Shown in pieces: positions 1-9,404 of a stretch of 64,000 nucleotides of DNA. Source of the stretch: Citrifermentans bremense (GTDB lineage Bacteria; Desulfobacterota; Desulfuromonadia; Geobacterales; Geobacteraceae). The notes under the pieces are model-generated. The model searched no databases. It was not told the origin of the DNA and saw only the letters and a list, made by a program, of their open reading frames with translations. The position numbers and the translations under genes are program-made. Location: contig NZ_AP023213.1 of assembly GCF_014218275.1 (NCBI RefSeq), forward strand, positions 1,900,001 to 1,964,000. Reading direction: 5' to 3'. Each line of letters opens with the position of its first letter. Positions within the stretch are counted from its first letter, which is position 1.

Positions 1-2
1 TC

Positions 3-845
3 GAGCGTTTCCTGGACACCCCGGTCAAACGGTACTCTTCGGGGATGTACGTGCGCCTGGCTTTTGCGGTGGCCGCCCACCTGGAGCCGGAGATCCTTGT
101 GGTGGACGAGGTGCTGGCTGTCGGCGACGCGCAGTTCCAGAAGAAATGCCTGGGCAAGATGGAGGCGGTGGGGCAGGAAGGACGGACCGTCATCTTTGTC
201 AGCCACAACATGACAGCGGTGCAGCGGCTTTGCCGAAAGGCGGTCTGGCTGGAAGACGGCCGCGTCTGCCGGCAGGGGGACGCGGCCGCCCTGGTCGCCG
301 GCTATCTCAAGCATTGCTGCGAGTTTGCCAACCGCAGGGTCTGGGAGGACCCGGCCCTGGCCCCCGGAAACGAGCACGCCTCGCTTAAGTCGGTGACCCT
401 TCTCGACGCTGCCGGCGAGCTGCTGGAACTGGCGGATCTCGCCGCCCCCGTCATTGTCGAGGTCGAGTATCTAGTGCATCGGCCGGGAGCTGTCCTTAAC
501 CTCTCCCTTTCGCTTTACAGCCAGGACGACGTCTACGTCCTCGCTTCCCCGTCCACCAGCGATCCCAACTGGTACCTCAAGGGGCACCCGACCGGGACGT
601 TCAGGAGCAGGTGCCAGATCCCTGGCTCCCTTCTCAACGAGGGGCGTTTCAGCCTCAGCGTGCTCCTGGTGCAGGACGGGGTGCAGGTCATCGGCCTCGC
701 GGAGCGGGTGGTCTCTTTTGACATGGTCGATTCGGGCGCCGGCAGGGGGAATTTCTTCGGCACCTGGGGCGGCGTGGTGAGGCCCCCCCTTCAGTGGCAC
801 ACCCAGGTAGCCGCCGGGGTGGGTGGGGAGCAGCCGGCGCCATGA
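3..845 (+). CDS. Polysaccharide ABC exporter ATPase, Wzt-like (5' end outside window)
   Basis: C-terminal part of the ATP-hydrolysing subunit of an ABC exporter that moves a finished O-antigen-like glycan across the inner membrane. The reading frame is already open at the window edge, so the Walker A half is missing. Visible are the ABC signature YSSGM, Walker [13 protein letters not shown] with its D-loop, and the H-loop histidine in VSHN. The ATPase core ends after about 100 visible residues. It is followed by about 180 residues of beta-rich sequence, as in Wzt proteins whose extra C-terminal domain recognises the glycan end. The stop codon overlaps the next start (ATGA), so the glycosyltransferases downstream are translationally coupled to export. 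The TMD partner must lie upstream. Glycan specificity cannot be read from the sequence. Confidence 0.9.
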   Translation, partial: ERFLDTPVKRYSSGMYVRLAFAVAAHLEPEILVVDEVLAVGDAQFQKKCLGKMEAVGQEGRTVIFVSHNMTAVQRLCRKAVWLEDGRVCRQGDAAALVAGYLKHCCEFANRRVWEDPALAPGNEHASLKSVTLLDAAGELLELADLAAPVIVEVEYLVHRPGAVLNLSLSLYSQDDVYVLASPSTSDPNWYLKGHPTGTFRSRCQIPGSLLNEGRFSLSVLLVQDGVQVIGLAERVVSFDMVDSGAGRGNFFGTWGGVVRPPLQWHTQVAAGVGGEQPAP

Positions 846-2134
846 GCATCCCATCAGGCATATCCAGGCGCATAGGCGAGGTTTGCCGGACATTCCTGGC
901 CCGCACCCGGCCGGCGACCGCCGCCGGCAAAGGGGGCAAGGCGGTGCCGTCCCTGGTGATCGTCGACGACATCTTCCCCAACTTGGTCTCCGCCTTCCGG
1001 GTGGCTGAGTACAACTACTACCTGGAGCAGTTCCCCGACGCACAGGTGCGCTCGGCCGCCGCCCTGGTCCCTTTCAGCGCCAACTGGCGCAGGTTCAGGG
1101 GCTGGATCGAGGAGTATGAACGGCAGTATCCCGGCTTCCGCGGCAGGGTCACCCTTCTTGGCGGCTTCGGGAAGATCCGGTGCCGGCTCATGTACCTGAT
1201 CTTCATCAACAACGCGTACCGCTTCATCGAAGAGATCGATCAGGCGGGGATCCCTTTCGCGTTCACCCTCTACCCCGGCGGAGGGTTCCACCTGGGGCAG
1301 GAGGAGTCGGACAGGAAGTTGCGCAGGGTCTTCTCCTCGCCCAACTTCAGGAAGGTGATCGTGACGCAGAAGGTCACCAGGGATTACCTGTTGCAGGGAG
1401 AATTCTGCCTCCCCGAACAGGTCGAGTTCATCTACGGCGGCGTGTTGCCGTCGGAGCTTCTGCAGGCACGGCAGCTTCCCCGGAGGCGCTACCCGACTGA
1501 GAAGGGCAGCTTCGACATCTGTTTTGTGGCGCACAAGTACATGGAAGGGGGAATCGACAAGGGGTTCGACGTCTTCACCGAGACAGCGAGGCGCCTTGTG
1601 GCCGTCTGTCCCGACATCCGGTTCCACGTCGTCGGCACCTTCGGCCCAAGCGACCTCCCCTCGGGGGGGCTGGAAGGGAAGGTCACCTTCTACGGCACAA
1701 GGACTACCGACTTCTTCCCTTCCTTTTATGCGGGAATGGACATCATCTTGTCTCCCAACGTACCGTTCGTCCTCGCCCCGGGGGCCTTCGACGGTTTTCC
1801 CACCGGGTGCTGCATAGAGGCAGGGCTTTGCGGCGTCGCAGTTTTTTGCAGCGATCCGCTGGATCTAAACCCCTGCTTCGTCGACCGCGAAGACATCGTG
1901 ATCGTTCCGAGCAACCCCGCGCGGGTGACGGAAATCGTCCTGGAATACTACCGATACCCGGACCGGCTCTACGAACTGGCTGCGCGCTGCCGAGACTCCT
2001 TCCTGAGAGTTTTCGACATCCGCCGGCAGATGCAGCCCAGGCTCCAAGCGCTGCTGTCCTGCATGGACGGTCAAGGGGAGAAGGAAGGCGCGGCTGCCCT
2101 GGCGCAGGAAAAGGGTGAAGAGGTGACGGCATGA
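842..2134 (+). CDS. Glycosyltransferase, GT-B fold, GT4-like
   Basis: About 430 residues, probably cytoplasmic, adding a sugar to a lipid-linked glycan. The C-terminal half has the GT4 layout: a strand reading [20 protein letters not shown], then FHVVGTFG, then a phosphate-binding region around [19 protein letters not shown] where a glutamate sits in the usual nucleotide-sugar position. The N-terminal acceptor domain is divergent. The ATG at 842 overlaps the preceding stop and has GGGGAG upstream. An in-frame GTG 48 bases earlier lies inside the ABC gene and is less likely. The gene ends in another ATGA overlap. Donor and acceptor sugars are unknown. Confidence 0.75.
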   Translation: MSIPSGISRRIGEVCRTFLARTRPATAAGKGGKAVPSLVIVDDIFPNLVSAFRVAEYNYYLEQFPDAQVRSAAALVPFSANWRRFRGWIEEYERQYPGFRGRVTLLGGFGKIRCRLMYLIFINNAYRFIEEIDQAGIPFAFTLYPGGGFHLGQEESDRKLRRVFSSPNFRKVIVTQKVTRDYLLQGEFCLPEQVEFIYGGVLPSELLQARQLPRRRYPTEKGSFDICFVAHKYMEGGIDKGFDVFTETARRLVAVCPDIRFHVVGTFGPSDLPSGGLEGKVTFYGTRTTDFFPSFYAGMDIILSPNVPFVLAPGAFDGFPTGCCIEAGLCGVAVFCSDPLDLNPCFVDREDIVIVPSNPARVTEIVLEYYRYPDRLYELAARCRDSFLRVFDIRRQMQPRLQALLSCMDGQGEKEGAAALAQEKGEEVTA

Positions 2135-3414
2135 AGAAGTTCAACGTCCTCGTGTTCCCTGGGGGAACGGAAATAGGGCTGGAGGTCCACAGAAGCCTTC
2201 ACCTCTGCAAGGAGGTGACGCTTTTCTCGGCCGGGACGGCCGTCTCGAACCACGCCCCCTACGTGTTCGCCAGGCACGCCACGATCCGCAGCATCTTCGA
2301 GCCGGGGTGGATCGACGACTTGAACCGGGTTATCGCCGAGTTTGCCATCGACTACATTTTCCCCGCCTACGACGACGTCATCGTGGCCCTGGCTGAAAAC
2401 GCGGCGAAGATCCAGGCAAGAATCGTCACTTCCCCTCTCGACACCTGCCTGGTCGCGCGCTCCAAGTCGAGGACCTACAACCGCTTGGCCGATGCGGTCC
2501 CGACTCCGGCGCTTCATGCCGGCCCCGAATCGGTGTCCTCCTACCCGGTCTTCGTCAAGCCGGACCAGGGGCAGGGGGCGCAGGACACGCACCGTGCCGA
2601 CTCCCCGCAGCAGCTGCTGCGGCTTTTGCAGGAGAGGCCCGGGCGCATCGCGCTTGAGTACCTTCCCGGCAGGGAGTACACCGTGGACTGCTTTTCCGAC
2701 CGCGAGGCCGGCCTTCTTTTTTGCAGCGGGCGCGAACGGGTGAGGATGAAAAGCGGCATCGCCATGAGCAGCAGGGTCTCCAAGGAACAGGAGATCTTCG
2801 CCGAATACGCCGCGAAGATCGCATCGCGGCTTGCCTTTCACGGTGCCTGGTTCTTTCAGCTCAAGGAGGACCGCGAAGGAGTGCTGAAACTGCTCGAGGT
2901 CGCGCCGCGGATCGCCGGGACCATGGCCCTGCACCGGGTGTTGGGGGTGAATTTCCCGCTTTTAAGCCTTTACGAGCAGGAGCGCATGCCGCTTACCATC
3001 ATGACCAACGGCGGCGAGGTTGAGATCGACCGCTCGCTGGTCAACCGGTACCGGCACGACGTCGACTTCAGCACCGCCTACATAGACCTGGACGACACCC
3101 TGATCCTGAACCACCGGGTGAACCTCCAGGTGGTTGCCTTCATCTACCAGTGCCTCAACAACGGCAAGAAGGTGGTCCTTCTTACCAAGCACGAGGGCGA
3201 TCTTGCCGCGACCCTAGCCAGGCACCGTCTCGCCGGGCTTTTTTGCGAGATCGTCCACCTGAAAAAGAACGATGCCAAGGCGGATTTTATCAGGGAAGGG
3301 GACGCCATATTGATCGATGACAGTTTCAGCGAGAGGAAGGTGGCCACGGAGCGGCTTGGCATCAAGACCTTTGATTGCAGCATGCTGGAGATGCTTATGG
3401 ACGGGAGGAACTGA
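2131..3414 (+). CDS. ATP-grasp / HAD-like fusion protein
   Basis: Two domains in one 427-residue chain. Residues about 1-300 form an ATP-grasp ligase-like unit: an N-terminal Rossmann-type part, a lysine in YPVFVKPDQGQGAQ near residue 140, and the metal-binding region LLEVAPRIAGTM. Such enzymes join a carboxylate to an amine or similar nucleophile through an acyl phosphate. Residues about 310-427 are HAD-like: motif I is DLDDTL near residue 318, with VVLLTKH as motif II and ILIDDSFSE as the late acidic motif. The gene starts in an ATGA overlap within the glycan operon. By context it may make or trim an amide- or phosphate-bearing sugar. That role is inference; no substrate is recognisable. 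Confidence 0.7.
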   Translation: MKKFNVLVFPGGTEIGLEVHRSLHLCKEVTLFSAGTAVSNHAPYVFARHATIRSIFEPGWIDDLNRVIAEFAIDYIFPAYDDVIVALAENAAKIQARIVTSPLDTCLVARSKSRTYNRLADAVPTPALHAGPESVSSYPVFVKPDQGQGAQDTHRADSPQQLLRLLQERPGRIALEYLPGREYTVDCFSDREAGLLFCSGRERVRMKSGIAMSSRVSKEQEIFAEYAAKIASRLAFHGAWFFQLKEDREGVLKLLEVAPRIAGTMALHRVLGVNFPLLSLYEQERMPLTIMTNGGEVEIDRSLVNRYRHDVDFSTAYIDLDDTLILNHRVNLQVVAFIYQCLNNGKKVVLLTKHEGDLAATLARHRLAGLFCEIVHLKKNDAKADFIREGDAILIDDSFSERKVATERLGIKTFDCSMLEMLMDGRN

Positions 3415-3416
3415 GA

Positions 3417-3959
3417 ATGGCCGAGGTCGTGGTCAGCGAGATGGACCGGGAATTCCTGGCGCTCATCCGCAGCAACATCAGGACTTTTTTAACCGGCGCC
3501 GCGCGGCGCCATGCGGTCGAGCCCGCGCTTTTGCTCGATATAGCGCCGCAGGTTCACGAGGGGGCCCGACCCTTCTTCCCGGCAGGGATAACCGTCGAGA
3601 GCTTCGACATCGATCCCGGCTCCGGATGCACCTACATCGGGGACATCTGCCGTCGAAACGATTTTATCGCGGACGGGACTTTCGACTACGTGGTCTGTAC
3701 CGAGGTGCTCGAACACACACTCCAGCCTTTCGACGCGGTGGACGAGATACTGCGCATCCTAAAGCCTGGGGGGATGCTTTTTCTCAGCGTGCCGTTCAAC
3801 TTCCGTATCCACGGGCCGCTGCCTGACTGCTGGCGTTTCACCGAGCACGGCCTGCGAGCCCTGCTGAAAAACTACGACATCCTCGAGTTGGACCAGGTGG
3901 AGACGGCAGGGCGCCCCCTGATGCCGGTCCAGTACACCGTGGTAGCGCGCAAGAGGTAG
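3417..3959 (+). CDS. Class I SAM-dependent methyltransferase
   Basis: A compact 180-residue enzyme of the Methyltransf_11 type. It keeps the post-I acidic region and the motif FDYVVCTEVLEHT, then ILKPGGMLFLSVPFNF. The glycine-rich SAM loop is poorly conserved (LLDIAPQVHEGARPF), so activity should not be taken as certain. Start chosen at the ATG preceded by GGGAGGAAC; a TTG 42 bases upstream lies inside the ATP-grasp gene. It probably methylates a sugar or a sugar-linked intermediate of the locus. The next gene begins two bases after its stop. Confidence 0.75.
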   Translation: MAEVVVSEMDREFLALIRSNIRTFLTGAARRHAVEPALLLDIAPQVHEGARPFFPAGITVESFDIDPGSGCTYIGDICRRNDFIADGTFDYVVCTEVLEHTLQPFDAVDEILRILKPGGMLFLSVPFNFRIHGPLPDCWRFTEHGLRALLKNYDILELDQVETAGRPLMPVQYTVVARKR

Positions 3960-3961
3960 GG

Positions 3962-5179
3962 ATGACAGTTATGCCAGGATCCGATAACGAAGCCGGCGCT
4001 TTGGCGCTCTTCTCGGCAAAACCCGCTTTCAATGAAACGCTACATGTCGGCCGCCCCAACATCGGTAACCGCGAAGAGTTCCACCGGCAGATAGACGGCA
4101 TCCTCGACCGCCGCTGGCTGACCAACAACGGCGAGTGCGTCCAGGAACTCGAGGCAAGGCTCGCCTCGCTTTTAGGGGTGAAGCACTGCATCGCCATGTG
4201 CAACGCCACGGTCGCCCTCGAGATCACCATCCGGGCCCTGGGGCTGAAGGGGGAGGTGATAGTCCCGTCGTTCACCTTCGTTGCCACCCCTCACTCGCTG
4301 CAGTGGCAGGAGATAACCCCGGTCTTTTGCGACATCGACCCCCTGACCCACAACATCGACCCCCGCTGCGTGGAGAAACTGCTTACGCCGCGCACTACCG
4401 GGATAATCGGCGTCCACCTCTGGGGGCGTCCCTGCGACGTTGAAGCCCTGAGCGAGATAGCGCAAAAGCACAATCTCAAGCTCATGTTCGATGCCGCCCA
4501 CGCCTTCAACTGCACCCGCGGAGGGCGCATGGTGGGGGGATTCGGCAACGCCGAGGTCTTCAGCTTCCACGCCACCAAGTTCTTCAACACCCTGGAGGGG
4601 GGGGCGGTGGCGACCAACGACGACGATCTGGCGCAGCAGATCCGGCTTATGAAAAACTTCGGCTTCGCCGGCTACGACAACGTCGTCTACATCGGCACCA
4701 ACGGCAAGATGAACGAGGTCTCCGCCGCCTTCGGCCTGGTCGGGCTGGAAAACCTGGACCAGTTCGTGGCGGTCAACCGGGCGAACTATCAGGTTTACCG
4801 CCAGGGGCTTGCCGGTGTGCCCGGCATCTCCCTCATCGCCTACGAGGAAGGTGAGCGGAACAACTACCAGTACATCGTCTGCGAGGTGGACCACGCTTCG
4901 GCCGGGATCAGCCGCGATGCTCTGATGGAAGTGCTGCATGCCGAAAATGTGGTCGCCCGCCGTTATTTCTACCCTGGGTGCCACCGGATGGAGCCGTACC
5001 GCTCCTACTTCCCCCATGCCGGGCTCCTTTTGCCTCACACCGAAGCCCTGACACAAAGAGTCCTGCTGCTGCCGACCGGAACCGCCGTCGGTCCGGGGGA
5101 AATCGAAAAGATTTGCCGCATCATCAAACTGGCTGTAGAGCACGCTCCGGAGGTGATGCGGAAGGTGACCACCGGGTGA
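3962..5179 (+). CDS. DegT/DnrJ/EryC1/StrS family PLP aminotransferase
   Basis: 405 residues, matching the family that aminates keto-sugars bound to a nucleotide. The PLP lysine is predicted at residue 206 in FHATKFFNTLEGG, and the cofactor-ring region DAAHAF is present. The C-terminal half contains the substrate-facing segment around residues 225-260. In polysaccharide clusters these enzymes turn a 3- or 4-keto sugar into an amino sugar such as Qui4N or Qui3N. The matching dehydratase is not in the window. A second in-frame ATG nine bases downstream is an alternative start. Confidence 0.9.
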   Translation: MTVMPGSDNEAGALALFSAKPAFNETLHVGRPNIGNREEFHRQIDGILDRRWLTNNGECVQELEARLASLLGVKHCIAMCNATVALEITIRALGLKGEVIVPSFTFVATPHSLQWQEITPVFCDIDPLTHNIDPRCVEKLLTPRTTGIIGVHLWGRPCDVEALSEIAQKHNLKLMFDAAHAFNCTRGGRMVGGFGNAEVFSFHATKFFNTLEGGAVATNDDDLAQQIRLMKNFGFAGYDNVVYIGTNGKMNEVSAAFGLVGLENLDQFVAVNRANYQVYRQGLAGVPGISLIAYEEGERNNYQYIVCEVDHASAGISRDALMEVLHAENVVARRYFYPGCHRMEPYRSYFPHAGLLLPHTEALTQRVLLLPTGTAVGPGEIEKICRIIKLAVEHAPEVMRKVTTG

Positions 5180-5186
5180 GAGGCCG

Positions 5187-6143
5187 ATGAAGCTAAGCGT
5201 TCTGATCATCACCTACAACCATGAGAAATTCATCGCGCAGGCGCTAGACAGCGTCTTGATGCAGACGGTGAATTTTGATTACGAGATCGTTATTGGGGAG
5301 GACTGCTCCACCGACGGCACCCGCGACATCGTGCTGGCTTACCGGGACGCGCACCCCGACAAGATACGCCTGCTCCTGCCGGAGAAGAACCTGGGGATGC
5401 ACCGTAACTTCGTCGAGACCTACCGCGCCTGCCGTGGAGAATACCTCGCCTTGCTGGACGGTGACGACTACTGGAGCAGCAGGGATAAATTGCAGCAGCA
5501 GGTCGATTTTCTCGACGCCAATCCCGGGTGTGCCATCTGCTTTCACCCGGTCGCCATAGCCACTGCCGAAGATCCGTCGGCGTCCGTCACCTTCCCCGAG
5601 GGGTTCGACAGGGCGGTGTCGACCCTGGAGGACCTGGTGGTCGAGAACTTCATCCCGACCTGTTCTGCCGTGACGAGAGGCGGGCTCATAACTGAATTCC
5701 CCGAGTGGTTTTTCTCCCTGCGCCAGGGGGACTGGCCTTTCCACGTACTGAACGCACAGCACGGGGACATCGGCTTCCTGAACGACACCATGGCCGTCTA
5801 TCGCGTCCACGCAGGCGGGGTCTGGTCCGGCGAGAAGCTTGCGCCGAGGCTTGAGGCGATCGTCGAGGCTTACAGTGCCATAAACGACCACCTGGGGCGC
5901 AAATACGACCACCTGGTGCGGCGCGAGATGGCCCGGTACTACTACAGAATTTCCCGGTGCCTGGAAGAGATGGGGGCAGTCGGGCCAGCCAGAGAGGCGT
6001 TTTGGAAAGGTCTCCGCTCGTCTTTCAACGCCGCCAGCGGCAGGGAACGGGCCGTTTTGGCCCTGAAGCTTTACGCACCGCGGCTTTACCGGTTCATCGC
6101 CGGAGCCATGCAAGCTTGCGGGGGTGGAGCTGGAAATGGATAG
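5187..6143 (+). CDS. Glycosyltransferase family 2
   Basis: 318 residues with a GT-A fold. The N-terminus LSVLIITYNHEKFIAQALDS is the canonical GT2 nucleotide-binding start, EDCSTDGT follows, and LLDGDDYW carries the DxD-type metal motif. The C-terminal third (from about residue 200) is helical and probably binds the acceptor. No membrane segment is evident, so it should work at the cytoplasmic face on a lipid-linked chain. It starts seven bases after the aminotransferase stop and overlaps the next gene by a few bases. Confidence 0.88.
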   Translation: MKLSVLIITYNHEKFIAQALDSVLMQTVNFDYEIVIGEDCSTDGTRDIVLAYRDAHPDKIRLLLPEKNLGMHRNFVETYRACRGEYLALLDGDDYWSSRDKLQQQVDFLDANPGCAICFHPVAIATAEDPSASVTFPEGFDRAVSTLEDLVVENFIPTCSAVTRGGLITEFPEWFFSLRQGDWPFHVLNAQHGDIGFLNDTMAVYRVHAGGVWSGEKLAPRLEAIVEAYSAINDHLGRKYDHLVRREMARYYYRISRCLEEMGAVGPAREAFWKGLRSSFNAASGRERAVLALKLYAPRLYRFIAGAMQACGGGAGNG

Positions 6144-7311
6144 GGAAGACCTGCTCTTAAAGCTCAGCGGCAAGAAGGTGATCTTCGTCTTTGGAAACCT
6201 GGAGCTGGGAGGTGGAGAGCGCCAGGGGCTCCTTCTGGCCCGCCGGCTGCGCGACCTTTGCGGCTGCGACGTGCAGGTCTGGGGGCTGGGCGCAGCACCG
6301 GGAAGGGTGTCGCAGCTGTGCGAGGCGTCTGGGATACCCTGGAAATGCCTGGGGCTGCAGTGGCGCTTCGGGGTAAGGCACGCCCCGGCCAACATCGCCC
6401 TCCTTTCCAGGTTGGCCTTGCTGTTAAGGCGCGAGAAGCCCGACTTGCTGCTTCCTTACACCTTCCTGCCCAACCTGCTGTGCGGGCTCTCCTGGAGGTT
6501 TACCGGTGCGCGCCTTTGCGTCTGGAACCAGCGCGACGCCGGCTTCTTCCTGGATAGTGGGTTGTGGCACAGGCTCGCGGTGCGCCTTACCCCGCGTTTC
6601 ATAGCCAACTCGGAACAGGGAAGACAGGCGCTGCAGGACGCGTATGGCCTGCAGGGGCGCCCGGTGGCGGTGATTGCGAACGGTGTGGTGCTGGACGCCC
6701 CCCAGGCGGCACGCGAAGAATGGCGGACGAGGCTCGGGGTGCCGAAAGACGCCTTTCTCGCCTGCATGCTGGGCAACATCCACGGTTATAAGGACCATGC
6801 CACGCTGCTGAGGGGGTGGAGGCACTTCCTTGATAACGTCCACCCTGACGCCCGGGGCAGGGTGGTGCTTGTCCTTGCGGGACGGCACGACGATGGGTAC
6901 CAGGCGCTACAAGGCCTGGTGGAGTCGCTTCGCCTGCAGGATAGCGTCCTTTTCGCCGGGGCGGTAAGTGACGTGGCCGGGCTGCTGTACGCCTGCGACC
7001 TGTGCGTTCACAGCGCAGTGAGCGAAGGTCTTCCCAATGCCGTGCTGGAGGCGATGGCTGCCGGACTGCCGGTCGTCGCGTCCGATATCCCGGGGGTACG
7101 CGAGGCGGTGGGGCCCCAAGGGTATCGTTTCCTAGCCCCCAGCGGCGATGCGGAACTCCTTGGGGAGCGGGTAGCTGAACTTTTTTGCGACGAAGCGTTG
7201 CGCTCCCGCCTGGGGGAGGCTATGCGCAGGCGGGCCGAGGGGGAATTCTCCGTTTCCCGGATGTTCGACCTCACCACCGGTTTTATCGGTGAAGGGTGGC
7301 CTGACCCGTGA
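6136..7311 (+). CDS. Glycosyltransferase family 4
   Basis: About 391 residues with a GT-B fold. The N-terminal glycine-rich loop is GNLELGGGERQG; the donor site shows EGLPNAVLEAMAAGLPVVAS, with the two glutamates spaced as in GT4 retaining enzymes. The ATG is eight bases inside the previous gene and has GTGGAG upstream; a GTG at 6124 would add four residues. The stop overlaps the next gene's GTG start (GTGA). It likely adds one sugar of the repeat unit. Confidence 0.88.
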   Translation: MDREDLLLKLSGKKVIFVFGNLELGGGERQGLLLARRLRDLCGCDVQVWGLGAAPGRVSQLCEASGIPWKCLGLQWRFGVRHAPANIALLSRLALLLRREKPDLLLPYTFLPNLLCGLSWRFTGARLCVWNQRDAGFFLDSGLWHRLAVRLTPRFIANSEQGRQALQDAYGLQGRPVAVIANGVVLDAPQAAREEWRTRLGVPKDAFLACMLGNIHGYKDHATLLRGWRHFLDNVHPDARGRVVLVLAGRHDDGYQALQGLVESLRLQDSVLFAGAVSDVAGLLYACDLCVHSAVSEGLPNAVLEAMAAGLPVVASDIPGVREAVGPQGYRFLAPSGDAELLGERVAELFCDEALRSRLGEAMRRRAEGEFSVSRMFDLTTGFIGEGWPDP

Positions 7312-9398
7312 GAGATGCCGTGAAAAACATGCTGGTCCATCTAGGAACCTTGCTCTATCGTCTGCGCCCTAGCAGCCGGGTCCCGGAGGTCTTCTTCCTG
7401 TTCCCGTTCTTCCATGTGGGGGGGGCTGAGCGGGTACATGCGGAAATAATCAAAGAAGCGGCGCCAAGAAGTCCCTTGGTCTTCATCACTCACCGTTCGC
7501 AGGGCGACGCCCTCCGTGAGACCTTTGCCGAAAACGCCCGCATCGTGGAACTGTCCAGGTGGACCGGCAATCCCGTGTCGGCCGCGGTCGTGGTGGGGTA
7601 CCTGGCTGCGGTCATCAACAGCTCGACCAGACCTCTGGTGTTCTCTTCCAACACGCCGCTTTTCTACACCCTATTGCCCTACCTTAAGGAGGATGCCTTC
7701 GTTGTCGACCTAATCCACGCCTTCGGGGGGGGCATCGAGTCGATTTCGTTGCCGCTTGCTGCCCGGCTGGACCGGCGCATCGTCATCGACTACCACACCT
7801 TCGAGGATCTGAACCGCCAGTACGCCGACTGCAACATGCCAGACGACCTCCTGAAGCGGATCGACGTAGTCGAGAATGGTGTCGCTGTCCCGGTTGTAAA
7901 GCCAGAGAGGGTGGCAACGGAGCCGCTCCGGGTTCTTTACGTGGGGCGGGGGACGGAAGAGAAAAGGGTGCATCTGGTAGGCCGCATCGCGAGGCTTTGC
8001 CATGAGCTAGGGGTGCCGGCCGATTTCACCCTTGTCGGAGCGCTCATGCATGCCGTTGATCTGGCTGACCATCCCTATTGCCGCTTCACGGGCGAACTGC
8101 AGGACCCGGAAGCGGTCGCTGCCGTGTACCGCGCCAGCGACATCCTGCTGCTCACTTCGGAAAGGGAAGGCTTCCCGATGGTTGTGATGGAAGCCATGGC
8201 CAACGGCGTCGTTCCGGCGACGACAGACGTAGGGGGCATCAGTCACCATCTCCGCGACGGCGAAAACGGTTTTCTCCTCGGCGATTGCCGCGATGAAGAT
8301 GACTTGGTCCGACGCTTTGCGGCCATCGTAGAGCGGCTGCACCAGGACCGGCCGCTTCTGCACCGGTTATCCGATGCAGCCTACGCCCATGCTGCTGCCA
8401 ACTTCTCCGGAAAAGGATTCGAAAGTTACTACGGAAAGCTCTTTGCCACCCTACCTGCCGTAGCGGGGGAACCGATGAGACCGCTCCTTTCCGTGGTGGT
8501 GTGCACCTACAACAGGGAGGCCCTGCTGAGGCACTGCCTGCAGTCGCTTGCCGGGCAGACCCTGGATAAGGAGCGCTACGAGGTCCTCGTCATCGACAAT
8601 AATTCGACGGATGGGACCCGCACGGTCGCCTCTTCCTTTGCGCCGCGCATCCCCAATCTCAGGCTGGTGCTCGAGCCCCGGCAGGGTGTCAGCCACGCCC
8701 GCAACCGCGGCTGGCGCGAAGCCCAGGGAGAGCTCGTCGCTTACATCGACGATGATGCCCAGGCATGCCCGGAGTGGTGCGAGCGTATCGTCGCCGCCTT
8801 TACTACCATGTCGCCGCGACCGGTAGCCGTAGGTGGGGAGATTCGCCCCTGGTACGAGGCCACTCCACCTTCCTGGTTTTGCGACGACTTCGAGCTGCGC
8901 AGTTGGGGAAAGGGCGCCGGTTTCCTCAAGCCGCCCCGCGCCAAGCATGGGTTTTCCGGCGCCAACATGGCTTTCGCAAAGAGTGCTCTTGAGGAACTGG
9001 GCGGGTTCTCACCGAGGTACGGATGCGCAACTGGTGAAAGCACAGGGCCAGGTGAAGAAACTGATTTTGCCCAAAGGCTCTACTCGAAGCACCCCCTGTT
9101 TTGGTACGATCCAGCCATCTTTGTCCGGCACTGGACACCGGCGCGCTTCACCACGGTATCTTTCATCCTGAGGCGCAGCTACAACTCCGGCCGATCGCTC
9201 GCCGTGATGCAGGGGAGGCGCATCTGCTCTGCATCCTACCTCATGGCTTTTTCCGCCGCTCTCTTTCTCATGGCGGCAACGCCTTTTGCTTTGCTGCGCC
9301 CCTCGCGTCCCCTGAAGACGGAAATGGTCAGGAGGGCTGAGGATCTGGCCGGAAGAGTGGGATACCTTCTGGGCAGGGCGCCCAAGACGAAGAATTGA
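7308..9398 (+). CDS. Bifunctional glycosyltransferase, GT4-GT2 fusion
   Basis: 696 residues containing two complete transferases. Residues about 20-385 are GT4: FHVGGAERVHAEI near the N-terminus and EGFPMVVMEAMANGVVP in the donor site. From residue 390 a GT2 domain begins with LLSVVVCTYNREALLRHCLQ and continues with IDNNSTDGT and YIDDDAQ as the DxD region. A hydrophobic stretch near residue 645 (SYLMAFSAALFLMAA) could anchor it to the membrane. The GTG start overlaps the previous stop. An ATG exactly at the domain junction would allow the GT2 half to be made separately, though no clear ribosome-binding site precedes it. A fusion suggests two consecutive sugar additions. Confidence 0.85.
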   Translation: MRDAVKNMLVHLGTLLYRLRPSSRVPEVFFLFPFFHVGGAERVHAEIIKEAAPRSPLVFITHRSQGDALRETFAENARIVELSRWTGNPVSAAVVVGYLAAVINSSTRPLVFSSNTPLFYTLLPYLKEDAFVVDLIHAFGGGIESISLPLAARLDRRIVIDYHTFEDLNRQYADCNMPDDLLKRIDVVENGVAVPVVKPERVATEPLRVLYVGRGTEEKRVHLVGRIARLCHELGVPADFTLVGALMHAVDLADHPYCRFTGELQDPEAVAAVYRASDILLLTSEREGFPMVVMEAMANGVVPATTDVGGISHHLRDGENGFLLGDCRDEDDLVRRFAAIVERLHQDRPLLHRLSDAAYAHAAANFSGKGFESYYGKLFATLPAVAGEPMRPLLSVVVCTYNREALLRHCLQSLAGQTLDKERYEVLVIDNNSTDGTRTVASSFAPRIPNLRLVLEPRQGVSHARNRGWREAQGELVAYIDDDAQACPEWCERIVAAFTTMSPRPVAVGGEIRPWYEATPPSWFCDDFELRSWGKGAGFLKPPRAKHGFSGANMAFAKSALEELGGFSPRYGCATGESTGPGEETDFAQRLYSKHPLFWYDPAIFVRHWTPARFTTVSFILRRSYNSGRSLAVMQGRRICSASYLMAFSAALFLMAATPFALLRPSRPLKTEMVRRAEDLAGRVGYLLGRAPKTKN

Positions 9399-9404
9399 AG
9401 GAGG

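Noticed and set aside
794-841. Upstream GTG start for the first glycosyltransferase
   Set aside because: It lies inside the ABC ATPase gene; ATG at 842 has a ribosome site and forms an ATGA overlap.
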